Origin: an uncultured Acetatifactor sp.
GTDB lineage: Bacteria; Bacillota; Clostridia; Lachnospirales; Lachnospiraceae
Direction: 5' to 3'
Assembly: GCA_948896875.1 (NCBI GenBank)
Contig: CAQUWW010000008.1
Coordinates: forward strand, 1 to 24,348
DNA length: 24,348 bases
Of the stretch, positions 14,448-23,256 are shown piece by piece (positions within the stretch are counted from its first letter, which is position 1; each line of letters opens with the position of its first letter). The translations under genes and the position numbers were made by a program. Under the pieces are notes generated by a model. That model was not told the DNA's origin. It saw nothing but the letters and a program-made list of their open reading frames with translations, and searched no databases.

Positions 14448-16649
14448 ATGAATGAGAAGCTGGCAAAAGGACAGGAAATGCTTTTGACGGGGTTTGAACA
14501 GCGCAAGGTAATTTCTGTGGTCCTGGATTGTATGTTGGAGACAAGGCCGAAGGGAGAAGTAATTTTTCATCCGTTTCTGGCGTGCAGATATGTGGGATAC
14601 ACCCGGACGCTGTCGAGCCAGGAGGTCCGGCTGGAGGACATGTATCCGGAGGCGGAGCCGGGAGACGGCGTTTTTGCGGATTTCCGGATTCAATGCTGCC
14701 GGGATGAGGAGATTTATCTGAATGTGTCTCCCGGGGTGAAGGCCTGGTATGACGGAGTGTGCATCTATGACGGGATTGCGGACACGATTCATACCGGTGA
14801 GCGGCTGCAGGAAAATGCGGGAGAGGATGGCAGACTGCATCTTCCTGTCCAGGTGAGGGAAGATGGGGAGAATTTTGTGAGAATTCTCTGTGTGAAGAGG
14901 GAGGGGGCCGCGTTTCTCTTTGACTTCCTGCTTTCAGTGAAGCGATACCCCTCCATGTGGGCCAACGATTACCTGTTTTGGGCCAGGGCGGTGCTGCCCG
15001 TGGCGGAGAGAGACGGGGAGGAGGGAGTGGCGATCAGCCGCCTGTACCGGGCTTCGGAGAGGGAAGCCTTTGCTGCCGGCGGGCAGCCTGAGGTTGATTA
15101 TCAATGGCCGCCTACTTTGCCGGGGGACGAATCTTTTGACTTTTACGCATTGTGCGGGGAGGGGGATATCTGCTATGTTTATACGGAGGCTGCCTGCAGT
15201 CATGTTTTGTCTTTTTGGGGAAATGCGGAGTATGTGTATGTAAACGGCGAAAAGGCGTGGAGTATGGGAAAGGAGGGCTTAATGAAAAAGCAGTCCGCCC
15301 GGGAGTGTAAAGACAGTCTGGAGGTAAGAGCAGGAGATAAGCTTCTGTTTCGCTGCAGGAGGAGTCGGGCCGGATGGAGGCTTGGCCTGGATACAGCGGG
15401 TCTGTCTCTGCCTTTTCTGTCTTCGGAGAGGAAAACGGGCGACAGGGCGGTTTATATCGGCCCCTTCTATGGGACACAGTGCCATGGGCCGGAGTATGGA
15501 TGGGATTTTACACAGGTATTTGCGAATCAAAAAGGGCAGCGGCTTTACTGGGGCTTCTGCGACGGCAGTGAACTGCGAATTTATCTGAACAGTATCTTCT
15601 ATGGACAATGGTTCTATGCGCTGATGGTGGGGTTTTACGGAATCAGGGCTGTAGCATGTTTTCTGGAAGATGAGACGCGTCAGTGCCTGTTTGTGGACAA
15701 TATGCGTTTTATGGCCAGGTATTTTGACTATGTCAGATACGATATCGAAAAGCATGTGATGCCGGCGTTTATGCCCAGGCTGTACGAGATGAATGTGTTG
15801 GACAATATCGGCGCCATGGGTATGAATTTCGTTGATGCTTATCTGGATTCCGGTGACAGAGCGCTTCTGCCGGTAATCAGGCGTATCTGTTGGCAGATAG
15901 AGGAAACGATTCCCAGACTGGAGGATGGCACATATTACCGCCGGGACACCATGTGGGTGGATGATCTGTATATGAGCTGTCCTTTCCTGGTGCGTATGGG
16001 CAGGCTGACCGGGGATGTGTCCTGGTATGAGAAGGCTAAGGCACAGATACAGGGTTTCCGGAAACGGCTGTATATGGAAGAGGAGGGTCTGTTTTCCCAT
16101 ATCTATTTCCCGGGAAAAGGGACAGCAAACCGGGTTCCCTGGGGGCGGGGAAACGGATGGGTTATGTGGACGTTGTCGGAACTTTTGATGTGTGGGGAAG
16201 GTAAAGCGGAACTGGCTGCAGAGAAGAAGTTATTTCAGCGGATGGCTGAGGGTATCAGGGCATTGCAGGATGAGAGCGGTCTGTGGCATCAGGTGCTGAA
16301 CCGCACTGATGCAGATTCCTATCTGGAGACTTCCTGCACCGGGATGTTTCTGCTTGGTTTTACCAGAGGGGTTAAGTACGGATGGCTGGGGGAGGATTTC
16401 CTGGAGTGTATGGAGAGAGCCTGGCGAGGGCTTCTGGCTCACAGCATCGACAGGGAAGGCAATGTGTATGGGGTGTGTATGGGTTCGGGCTGTCATATGG
16501 ATGCAGAGTATTATTTCACCATTCCTACGATCATTAATGATGACCATGGAACAGGGGTGATTCTGGCTGCGGGAGCCGAGTATTGCGCTTTGTTGGAGGA
16601 ACTGGGAAGAGCAGAAGAAAATCAGGAGAGGGGAAAGGAAAAGGCGTGA
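14448..16649 (+). CDS. GH105-type unsaturated uronyl hydrolase with N-terminal extension
   Basis: A 733-residue cytoplasmic enzyme (no signal peptide). The C-terminal half is a GH105/GH88 (alpha/alpha)6 barrel: MNVLDNIGAMGMNFVDAYLD, WVDDLYMSCPFLVRMGRLTGD with D505 matching the catalytic Asp of the YteR/YesR DxLYM motif, and WGRGNGWVMWTLSELL (565-580). These enzymes remove terminal delta-4,5-unsaturated uronic acid from oligosaccharides made by polysaccharide lyases. The first 330 or so residues are an additional, apparently beta-rich region not present in minimal GH105 proteins of about 370 residues. It starts after GAGGAG and is separated by 3 nt from the next gene. It probably works on the transporter's cargo. 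Confidence 0.85.
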   Translation: MNEKLAKGQEMLLTGFEQRKVISVVLDCMLETRPKGEVIFHPFLACRYVGYTRTLSSQEVRLEDMYPEAEPGDGVFADFRIQCCRDEEIYLNVSPGVKAWYDGVCIYDGIADTIHTGERLQENAGEDGRLHLPVQVREDGENFVRILCVKREGAAFLFDFLLSVKRYPSMWANDYLFWARAVLPVAERDGEEGVAISRLYRASEREAFAAGGQPEVDYQWPPTLPGDESFDFYALCGEGDICYVYTEAACSHVLSFWGNAEYVYVNGEKAWSMGKEGLMKKQSARECKDSLEVRAGDKLLFRCRRSRAGWRLGLDTAGLSLPFLSSERKTGDRAVYIGPFYGTQCHGPEYGWDFTQVFANQKGQRLYWGFCDGSELRIYLNSIFYGQWFYALMVGFYGIRAVACFLEDETRQCLFVDNMRFMARYFDYVRYDIEKHVMPAFMPRLYEMNVLDNIGAMGMNFVDAYLDSGDRALLPVIRRICWQIEETIPRLEDGTYYRRDTMWVDDLYMSCPFLVRMGRLTGDVSWYEKAKAQIQGFRKRLYMEEEGLFSHIYFPGKGTANRVPWGRGNGWVMWTLSELLMCGEGKAELAAEKKLFQRMAEGIRALQDESGLWHQVLNRTDADSYLETSCTGMFLLGFTRGVKYGWLGEDFLECMERAWRGLLAHSIDREGNVYGVCMGSGCHMDAEYYFTIPTIINDDHGTGVILAAGAEYCALLEELGRAEENQERGKEKA

Positions 16650-16652
16650 AAG

Positions 16653-18344
16653 ATGAATCAGAAATTATGTGAGAAGATGATAACGGATTATCTTGCAGGG
16701 GATCTGGAAAAGGATACCTACGGCGGATATAGCCTGGCAAGGCTGTTGTTTACCCTGGGGGACGGAGGAAAAAGCGACGGAAAGGAGGCAGGTGACTGGT
16801 TGGGACGGCTGGCGCGATGGTTCGAGCTGCCCCATCCTACCATTCCGGGGCGCGGACCGGAGGGGGAACCGGATTTTGTGGCTCATAAGCTGGTGAGGGC
16901 CTGTTACAGCGCGGAGGAGAAGCTGTCGCAGGAGACCCGGGAACTAATCCGGAAATTTTTTACAGAGCACGATTTTGAGAGTAAATACAAATCGGAAAAC
17001 CATATGCTTTTGTTTCATGAAGCCAGGTATCTGTACGCCCTACGGTATCCGGAGACGGTATTTTTCCAATATAATAAGACAGCAGCGGAGGCGCTGAAGG
17101 AGGATCGGGATTTCCTGCAGGAATTCATCCGTTTCCGGGCGCAGAGAGGCTGGGCGGAGTTTGATTCCTGCGGATATGCCCCTGAGGATTTTACGGCGCT
17201 TCTGAGTCTTTATGACTTCGGGGAGCCGCAGATGCGGCACTTTGCGGAAATGTCGGCAAACCTGCTTCTGATGGACATGCTCATGGACTGTTCGAAAGAG
17301 GGATATTACGGGGGCGCCCACGGCAGGGTTTATGAAGAGGCTGTATTTGATCACCGAAACAGCGGCATGTATGTGCTGTACAGTCTGTATTTCGGGGAAG
17401 ATACTCCGGACGGGGCGTATCTGGAGCCTCTGGTCAGCGAGTATGTCCCTGGGGACTATGTCTATGAACTGTTTCGCTCCCGGCCGGAGAGCTGGGAAAA
17501 CAGGGAGAGCAAGCATCTGCACAGCATTACCTATGAGACGCCCCACAGGCAGGTTCCCCAGGTACCAGGCAGCATTAACAAGCGTATCCTTGTGACGCCG
17601 GATTATATGATTGGCGGCGTCACCTGGCAGGACGATTACCCGGCGGGCAGCCCTGCCGCATGGTACGCCCATCACCAGCAGCATGAGTGGGAACTGACGT
17701 TGCTGACAGGGCCGGATGTCCGCATTTTCACCCATCATCCGGGAGGCGCAGGGCCGGAGGGTAAGGAGCACGGTTACTGGACAGGGGATCTGGCCTGTTG
17801 CTGCGGACAGTTTTTTAGCCATGGGAATATTGCCATGGCAACTTACGATATCCCGGAGAAGGAGATGCAGTTTATTCACGCCAGCGTTCCTTTCAACAGA
17901 CTGGAAACGGAGCGAGAAGGCAATTACCTGTGGATGAAGGCTTCCGGCAGGGTATATGCAATGCTGTGGTTTTCCCAGGGAATCGGCAGGGGCGGACAAG
18001 GAATGGAGGAAATCGAGGTCCGGAGCTATGGGCGCAGACACGGGGTGGTTTGTATGGTTGCCACAGAGGAAGAATACGGCAGCTATGAGGTGTTCAAGGA
18101 GACGGCAAAGGCAAACAGGCCGGAGTTTGACCCGGGGACGATGACGCTGTCCTATTCCAATCTGAAAATGAACCGAACGGAGAGACTGGTGGACGGCAGG
18201 CAGGAAGTTTTTCCCTATGACACCTATGACAGTCTCTGCATGCATTCTGCGTTCGGCAGCGGAATCATAGAGACGGAGCGGGTGAGCATGGATTTTAACG
18301 GGTGGGGAAAAGTTGTCTATAAGGAGGCAATGGGGAGGGTGTAG
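16653..18344 (+). CDS. Unrecognised protein, helical toroid plus beta-sandwich; possible polysaccharide lyase or hydrolase
   Basis: A 563-residue cytoplasmic protein whose family I do not recognise. Residues 1-300 look alpha-helical and repeat-like, with HEARYLYALRYPE (about 122-134) and FTALLSLYDFGE. Residues 330-560 look beta-rich (GGVTWQDDYP, NYLWMKASGRVYAMLWF), the layout of toroid-sandwich polysaccharide lyases and several hydrolases. Conserved-looking polar sites include E115-N116-H117 and YYGGAHGRVYEE (H223), compatible with Asn/His/Tyr lyase chemistry, but this is inference. Lack of a secretion signal and a 3-nt gap from the GH105 gene argue for action on imported oligosaccharides. 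The start follows a purine-rich AAGGAAAAGG site. It is the last gene of the operon. Confidence 0.6.
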   Translation: MNQKLCEKMITDYLAGDLEKDTYGGYSLARLLFTLGDGGKSDGKEAGDWLGRLARWFELPHPTIPGRGPEGEPDFVAHKLVRACYSAEEKLSQETRELIRKFFTEHDFESKYKSENHMLLFHEARYLYALRYPETVFFQYNKTAAEALKEDRDFLQEFIRFRAQRGWAEFDSCGYAPEDFTALLSLYDFGEPQMRHFAEMSANLLLMDMLMDCSKEGYYGGAHGRVYEEAVFDHRNSGMYVLYSLYFGEDTPDGAYLEPLVSEYVPGDYVYELFRSRPESWENRESKHLHSITYETPHRQVPQVPGSINKRILVTPDYMIGGVTWQDDYPAGSPAAWYAHHQQHEWELTLLTGPDVRIFTHHPGGAGPEGKEHGYWTGDLACCCGQFFSHGNIAMATYDIPEKEMQFIHASVPFNRLETEREGNYLWMKASGRVYAMLWFSQGIGRGGQGMEEIEVRSYGRRHGVVCMVATEEEYGSYEVFKETAKANRPEFDPGTMTLSYSNLKMNRTERLVDGRQEVFPYDTYDSLCMHSAFGSGIIETERVSMDFNGWGKVVYKEAMGRV

Positions 18345-18626
18345 CCAAAGGCAAGGACGTCGTTGCGAGGCAGGGGCTGAAGGAAGCCACAATGGCGTGT
18401 GGGATACAAAGAGATAAAGCGGGCATAGGATTGATGCCTCTGACTGCCGTGAGGCATTCCAGATGGGAATTTTCCAGGTGGCGGGAAGACGGCGCTGTGG
18501 GAATTTGCCGCGGGAATTTGCAGATAGATACTTGAAGGATTGAACAGAGGAAATATATGCGGTCTGGCATTTTTAAAGGGGCGCCCCGTTGAAAGGACGC
18601 CCCAAGGAAAAAAAGATGTGGATGGC
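18345..18626. other. Convergent intergenic region with hairpins
   Basis: No gene is seen. ATGCCTC (18434-18440)/GAGGCAT (18451-18457) forms a 7-bp stem, and GGGGCG (18578-18583)/CGCCCC (18598-18603) a 6-bp GC stem with a 14-nt loop. The latter lies after the stop of the minus-strand hydrolase and may help terminate it, though the T-run on that strand is weak (TTTAAAAA). No strong terminator is found for the plus-strand operon. Confidence 0.35.
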
Positions 18627-19823
18627 TTACAGACATCCGTAAGCGACAGCGCGCATACGGAGATGGTGGTACTCCTCCAGATTCGGCTGAAGGTTGTGCA
18701 TATAGACGATGGAGACGCCTTCCTCGGGGGAAGCTTCCGCCCAGGTTCCGGAGCCGCCCGTCCATCCGAACTGACCGGGGAATCCGTTGTGCTGACCGGC
18801 ATATCTGTCCAGCAGCATACGCATTCCATAGCCATAGCCGTAACCGGCCAGGTAAGTGTTGTTGAAATCTCCCTCCAGCACCTCGGGAGTCAATGTATTG
18901 GTCCGCAGAAGGTCGATGGTCTTGCGACCCATCAGTTTCACGCCATTGTAGGAGCCGCCGTTTGCCAGCATCTGCATTAACTTCGTATAATCCCGGCAGT
19001 TGGTGATGACACGGGAGAAACCGGGAACAGTTCCCAGAGGACCTACGAACTTCGCCTCCCGCTCGGGCTCCGGAAGATAGAAGGGATCCGGATCTCCCAG
19101 GGATTTGCCTGGCTTTAAGTAGTAGTCTTTTACCAGACGGCTCTCCAGATCGCCGAACAGGAAATTGGCCGAGCTGTCCATTCCCAGAGGCTCGAAGAGC
19201 ATTTCCTTGATCACAAGCTCCGCAGCCTTGCCGCCGATGACCTCCAGCAGACCGGCCGTCAGCTCGCTGGCGAAGCCGTACAGGAAGCGGGTTCCCGGCT
19301 CAAAGGCAAGAGGAACGCGGGAGGCGGCTCTGATCTGGTCCCGAAGGGTGAAGTAGCCTTTTGCCCGCAGCTCCTTCATCTCTTTGGCCATAGCCAGAGC
19401 GGTGGGATGACGGACGGGCATGCCGCCGATAATCATTTCATAGGGAAGCCCGCAGGTCATGTTGAAGATATGCTTGACCAGAATCGGCTTCTCAACGGGA
19501 ACAACCTCCAGAGAGCCATTGGGCATTGTAACCAGCTTCGTGGAATTCCTGAATTCCGGGAAGTACTCATACAGGGGATCCGACATGAGGAATTTGCCCT
19601 GTTCATAGAGCATCATTGCCGTGGTGTACATGGCAACCTTCGTCAGAGAGGCCTGACGGAATACGTGGTCGGCTGTCAGCTTCACGCCGTTTTCCTTGTC
19701 GGCCCATCCGGAGTAATTTTCGTAAAGGATTTCTCCCTTTCTGGCAATGACACAGCTGCAGTTGGGCAGCCCGTCATCTACATATTTCTGAAAAAGTCTG
19801 TCTAAATCTTTGAAATCAGCCAT
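18627..19823 (-). CDS. Serine hydrolase, class C beta-lactamase fold, paralogue 2
   Basis: A 398-residue protein of the beta-lactamase/transpeptidase-like family (PF00144). The catalytic SxxK is S59-L-T-K62; the second-motif region is FLYGFASEL with Y182; the third-motif region is FGWTGGSGTW (353-361). No signal peptide is present, unlike true AmpC enzymes, so a cytoplasmic esterase, amidase or peptidase is likelier than antibiotic resistance. The start MADFKDLDRL at 19823 has AAGGAA 7 nt upstream; the open frame continues 49 codons further upstream without initiation signals. Together with the upstream paralogue (20031-21191), which shares motif spacing to the residue, it reflects a tandem duplication. 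Substrate is unknown. Confidence 0.88.
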   Translation of the reverse strand: MADFKDLDRLFQKYVDDGLPNCSCVIARKGEILYENYSGWADKENGVKLTADHVFRQASLTKVAMYTTAMMLYEQGKFLMSDPLYEYFPEFRNSTKLVTMPNGSLEVVPVEKPILVKHIFNMTCGLPYEMIIGGMPVRHPTALAMAKEMKELRAKGYFTLRDQIRAASRVPLAFEPGTRFLYGFASELTAGLLEVIGGKAAELVIKEMLFEPLGMDSSANFLFGDLESRLVKDYYLKPGKSLGDPDPFYLPEPEREAKFVGPLGTVPGFSRVITNCRDYTKLMQMLANGGSYNGVKLMGRKTIDLLRTNTLTPEVLEGDFNNTYLAGYGYGYGMRMLLDRYAGQHNGFPGQFGWTGGSGTWAEASPEEGVSIVYMHNLQPNLEEYHHLRMRAVAYGCL

Positions 19824-19997
19824 TTTATATTCCTTTCTGCATTCTTCCAGGTTCGCAACGAAACCCCTGATTTCGGCACTATTGTCAATCATCCGGCTAA
19901 TCGGCAATGGCCAATGGCATAGATCATTCATCGGTGAAGCTATGATTGCAGCGATTACTCCTACGCCCATAGTATGTGCCGGCTAAGCCGACATGTC

Positions 19998-20007
19998 CAC
20001 AATTGTG
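19998..20007. promoter_or_regulatory. 10-bp palindrome between hydrolase paralogues
   Basis: CACAATTGTG is a perfect palindrome in the 207-bp gap between the two serine-hydrolase genes, about 175 bp upstream of the distal one. It could be an operator, but no convincing promoter pair is seen around it. Confidence 0.2.
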
Positions 20008-20030
20008 TCCGCAAATCAATATGTAGTAAT

Positions 20031-21191
20031 TTACAATAATCCGTAAGAAATCGTGCGCACCCTGGGATGATAATACAGCTCGTCGTTGGGAATCAGATTA
20101 TGCATGTACACGATGGAGAGACCTTCTTCCGGGTCTGCCTCGCACCAGGTTCCGAATGCGCCGGTCCAGCCGAAGGAGCCGAAGGAACCGTTGAGATCGC
20201 CTGCCGCCTTGTCAATCAGGGTGCGGACACCGCAGCCATAACCGTAACCTGCTTCCGGGAAATCCTTTAACTGGATTTCGTCCAGGCCGTTTGTGCGCAT
20301 CAGGTCGATGGTTCCGGCGCTCATAAGGCGGACGCCGTCATATACACCGCCGCAGGCCAGCATCTGCATCAGATGGGAATAATCCTCCACATTGGAGAAA
20401 AGGCGGGCCCAGCCGGCCTCATTTTCTTCGCCGGGAAGATGCTTTTTGTCAAAAAAGGTGGGACCGGGAGTATATTCGCCCTTTTCATTGACCGCATAGA
20501 GGGAAACCATACGCTCTTTCGCGTCGCCGAAGAAGAGTGCGGCAGTGTTCTTCATGCCCAGAGGATCAAATATCAGTTCTTTCAGAGCATCGTTAACCGG
20601 TTTATCACAGACCTTCTCGATGATTCCGGCGGCCAGCTCGCTGGAGAAACCATACATCCAGTGAGTGCCGGGTTCACAGGCCAGAGGAGCTTCCGACATG
20701 GCGGCAAGCTGTTCCTGCAGGGTGTAATGTCCCTTTTCCCACAGGGGCTTCATGCACTCCTGCATTCCCCTCAGCGTAATGTCTTCCGTGGGCGCCGCAG
20801 AATTGCAGTAGGGCAGACCGCATTTCATGGAAAGGGTATCCCGGATAGTGATGACATTCTCAGTGGGGAGTATCTTTACATAACCGTTGGGCTGACGCAC
20901 ATGCTTTTTGCTGGTTTTCCATTCGGGCAGATAGTTGCCGATGGGGTCGCTTAACAGGAATTTCCCCCGCTCATACAGCATCATCATTGCCGTGTAAAGC
21001 GGAATTTTGGACATGGATGCCAGACGGAAAAGGGAATCTTTCGTCACAGGCGCTTTGGTGTCCCGGTCAGAGACACCGAAATATCCCTCGTAAAGGGTGG
21101 TTCCTCTCTGCATGACCTTGAGGGAACAGCCAGGCAGTCCTCTTTCGACAAAACTTTCCAGAAGTCTGTCAATGTCTTTTACTGTTGCCAT
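20031..21191 (-). CDS. Serine hydrolase, class C beta-lactamase fold, paralogue 1
   Basis: A 386-residue PF00144 family protein clearly homologous to 18627-19823 along its length. The SxxK motif is S59-M-S-K62, the second-motif region is HWMYGFSSEL, and the third is FGWTGAFGTWCEADPEEGLSIVYMHNL. No signal peptide is seen, so it is probably cytoplasmic. AGGAGG lies 6-7 nt before ATG 21191. It follows the MATE exporter gene on the same strand across a structured 163-bp spacer. Known relatives hydrolyse esters, beta-lactams or D-amino-acid peptides; which applies is not readable from sequence. Confidence 0.88.
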   Translation of the reverse strand: MATVKDIDRLLESFVERGLPGCSLKVMQRGTTLYEGYFGVSDRDTKAPVTKDSLFRLASMSKIPLYTAMMMLYERGKFLLSDPIGNYLPEWKTSKKHVRQPNGYVKILPTENVITIRDTLSMKCGLPYCNSAAPTEDITLRGMQECMKPLWEKGHYTLQEQLAAMSEAPLACEPGTHWMYGFSSELAAGIIEKVCDKPVNDALKELIFDPLGMKNTAALFFGDAKERMVSLYAVNEKGEYTPGPTFFDKKHLPGEENEAGWARLFSNVEDYSHLMQMLACGGVYDGVRLMSAGTIDLMRTNGLDEIQLKDFPEAGYGYGCGVRTLIDKAAGDLNGSFGSFGWTGAFGTWCEADPEEGLSIVYMHNLIPNDELYYHPRVRTISYGLL

Positions 21192-21216
21192 AATCTATAC
21201 CTCCTATTCCAGTTCC

Positions 21217-21312
21217 GCATCAACCCATCCAGTACCTGGGACGCTGGCAGAGAATTTCCGGCCGCAAGAGCATGCGTCCGTAACTTCTCTGAGGTACTGG
21301 CTGGGTTGATGC
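21217..21312 (-). other. Compact inverted-repeat element with pseudoknot potential
   Basis: The outer arms 21217-21237 and 21292-21312 pair over 21 bp with one mismatch. Inside, GGACGC (21239-21244)/GCGTCC (21274-21279) and CAGAGAA (21248-21254)/TTCTCTG (21285-21291) are perfect but interleaved, so both can coexist only as an H-type pseudoknot. On the minus strand it ends 11 nt before the AGGAGG of serine hydrolase paralogue 1, a position typical of cis-regulatory RNA. On the plus strand it is followed by TGTTTTT, so terminator activity or a MITE/REP origin is also possible. No known riboswitch is recognised. Confidence 0.55.
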
Positions 21313-21354
21313 TGTTTTTAGTCGCCACGCGATCTAATGTCGCGTTACTTAGAT

Positions 21355-22833
21355 TCAAGCCGCCTTACTCTTAGCCGCATGCAGCAAGGGCAGCTGTTTC
21401 CATTTTCCTGAGCGGTAGCGGAAGGCGATGAGCGCAGAGCGCAGAATCTGATCCGTTGTGATGGCAAGCCATGCGCCGGGCAGTCCCAGGTGGAAGCCGT
21501 TGACCGCCAGGATGGCGAGACCGGGACGGAGCAGAAGCACCGTAAAGAAAGTCAGCTTTGCCACGAATTTCGTATCTCCGGCGCCTCTCAGAGCACCGGC
21601 CACGATAAATTGAGAAGACTGGAAGGGCTGGATAAAGGCCACAATCCAGAGAATTTCCACACAGATAGCGATACAGGCGGCATCCTCCGTGTAAAGTCCG
21701 GAGAGAGGGGCGCCGAAGAGAACAAAGGCCAGGCCCATGAGAATAGCAACCGTCATACCGCAGCGTCTGCAGCGGGTGGTGTAAGCCTGGGCCATGTCGG
21801 GTCTGCGCCGTCCCAGGCTCTGTCCCATGAGGGAGGTGGCAGAGATGGAGAATACCTGTCCGTTCATCATGGTGAGAGACTGAATGTTCATACACACCTG
21901 ATGGGCGGCGAATTCCAGCGTTCCCAGCGAAGCAACGGTCTTGGAGAAAATCAGAGAACCGATGCGCATCATGAACTGCTCCAGTGCCGCGGGAAGACCG
22001 ATGGCGGCGATTTCCGATATCTCCCGGCGGGAAGGCCGGAAGTCATCCCGGAGACTCATATGTAAATAGCATTTCTTTTTGGATACTGCCACAATGGCCA
22101 ACGCACAGGCGAGAATCTGGCTGATTGCCGTTGCCAGAGACGCTCCGGCCACTTCCAGCCTTGGAAAGCCGTAATGTCCGTTGATCAGGAGATAATTCAG
22201 GACAATGTTACATAGATTTGCCGCGGAATTATAGTACATGGCCGTTTTGGAATCTCCGATGCCCCGCAGCACCGCTGTCAGGGTGGAGGTCATGGAGAAG
22301 AAAAGGAAACTGGCCATCTGTATCTGAAGATAAGCGGTTCCCGCATTCAGGATGTCAGTGGTCTTTGCTCCCATGAAGCTGACCAGAGGACGGGCGGTGA
22401 GCAATCCGATAAGAGAGAGCACCGCACCCATGAGCAGATTCACTGTCACGGCCTGACGGGCATATTTTTTTGCCGCGTCCTGCTTTCCGGCACCCTTTGA
22501 CTGTGCCACAAGAGCGGTAGCGCCCACATTCATGGACATGACCATGGTCATCAGCAGGAATTTCGGCTGCGTGGTGAGGCCCACGGAAGTGATGGCCCAG
22601 GTTCCCAGTCCGCCTACCATCATCAGGTCCACCATGGAGACCAGAGAAGACAGCATCAGCTCCACGCTGGCGGGAAGCGCAATCCGGAGAATATCCTTAT
22701 ACACATCCCCGGAAGAGATTCCTTCGGGAAGAGTGGAAGAGATTTTCTGAACCTTCAGATCCTCGTCCGTACCCGGTTCCAGTTGTTCCAGAATAATTTT
22801 TTTTACAGGTTTTCCTGTGCTTGCCTTATCCAT
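21355..22833 (-). CDS. MATE-family multidrug/metabolite exporter
   Basis: A 492-residue polytopic membrane protein. A hydrophilic N-terminal extension of about 50 residues precedes twelve predicted TM helices in two MatE repeats. The first repeat starts LRIALPASVELMLSSLVSMVDLMMVGGLGTWAITSVGLTTQP and the second IAAIGLPAALEQFMMRIGSLIFSKTVASLGTLEFAAHQV, both typical of NorM/DinF-like proteins. Such proteins export cationic compounds using Na+ or H+ gradients. The start ATG 22833 has AGGAGGGG 8 nt upstream, and a clear promoter lies 66-94 bp upstream. It heads a probable operon with the two serine hydrolases, so export of a product or toxic substrate linked to the hydrolases is possible but inferred. 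Confidence 0.92.
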   Translation of the reverse strand: MDKASTGKPVKKIILEQLEPGTDEDLKVQKISSTLPEGISSGDVYKDILRIALPASVELMLSSLVSMVDLMMVGGLGTWAITSVGLTTQPKFLLMTMVMSMNVGATALVAQSKGAGKQDAAKKYARQAVTVNLLMGAVLSLIGLLTARPLVSFMGAKTTDILNAGTAYLQIQMASFLFFSMTSTLTAVLRGIGDSKTAMYYNSAANLCNIVLNYLLINGHYGFPRLEVAGASLATAISQILACALAIVAVSKKKCYLHMSLRDDFRPSRREISEIAAIGLPAALEQFMMRIGSLIFSKTVASLGTLEFAAHQVCMNIQSLTMMNGQVFSISATSLMGQSLGRRRPDMAQAYTTRCRRCGMTVAILMGLAFVLFGAPLSGLYTEDAACIAICVEILWIVAFIQPFQSSQFIVAGALRGAGDTKFVAKLTFFTVLLLRPGLAILAVNGFHLGLPGAWLAITTDQILRSALIAFRYRSGKWKQLPLLHAAKSKAA

Positions 22834-22898
22834 AAGTATAACCCCTCCTGACAGGAAATTCCTGCTTTTCAGCCCCAAGAAACTTCCTGTTCCATTGT

Positions 22899-22927
22899 AT
22901 CTTAACATGGGAAATCTTACGTGTCAA
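22899..22927 (-). promoter_or_regulatory. Promoter of the MATE/hydrolase operon
   Basis: On the minus strand a perfect TTGACA (22922-22927) is followed by a 17-bp spacer and TAAGAT (22899-22904), 66 bp upstream of the ATG. Confidence 0.65.
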
Positions 22928-23256
22928 CAGAAAACTAAAACGAAATAGCAAAATGCAGGTGTGACTGCCGCAGCTGTCAGAATAAAAAATTACCGGAAAA
23001 AGTGCTAAAATATCAGGGTTCTGATTTGCACATATTGTACATTGACAGAAGTGGTTAAAAAGCTTAATCTTAAATTGCAAAAACGATTTAGCAAACTTGC
23101 TGTGCTTTGCCATGCAGTGGAGCAGATCGATAAAGCAGCCCAATGAAGCGATGCGATGAAACTGTACAATGGAATTGCACGATGGGACTGAGCAGCGAAA
23201 TCATCATGAGTTAAGATTATGAAATGAAATTATGAAAGACAGGAGGAGCCAGCAGA
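22928..23256. other. Divergent intergenic region
   Basis: No gene is supported. TTGACA at 23042-23047 faces the plus strand with only a weak -10 (TAATCT, 23065-23070) at 17 bp, a possible promoter for the esterase-like gene with a leader of nearly 200 nt. The remaining sequence is AT-rich with scattered GATGA-like short words but no clear stem-loop or repeat. Confidence 0.35.

Noticed and set aside
17040..18392. 450-codon minus-strand ORF opposite the unassigned enzyme gene
   Set aside because: The plus-strand frame has a ribosome binding site, operon spacing and plausible protein features; the minus-strand product looks like codon-bias shadow.
18627..21191. Antibiotic-resistance class C beta-lactamases
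   Set aside because: The fold and SxxK motif fit, but there is no signal peptide and the other motifs resemble esterase-type family members.
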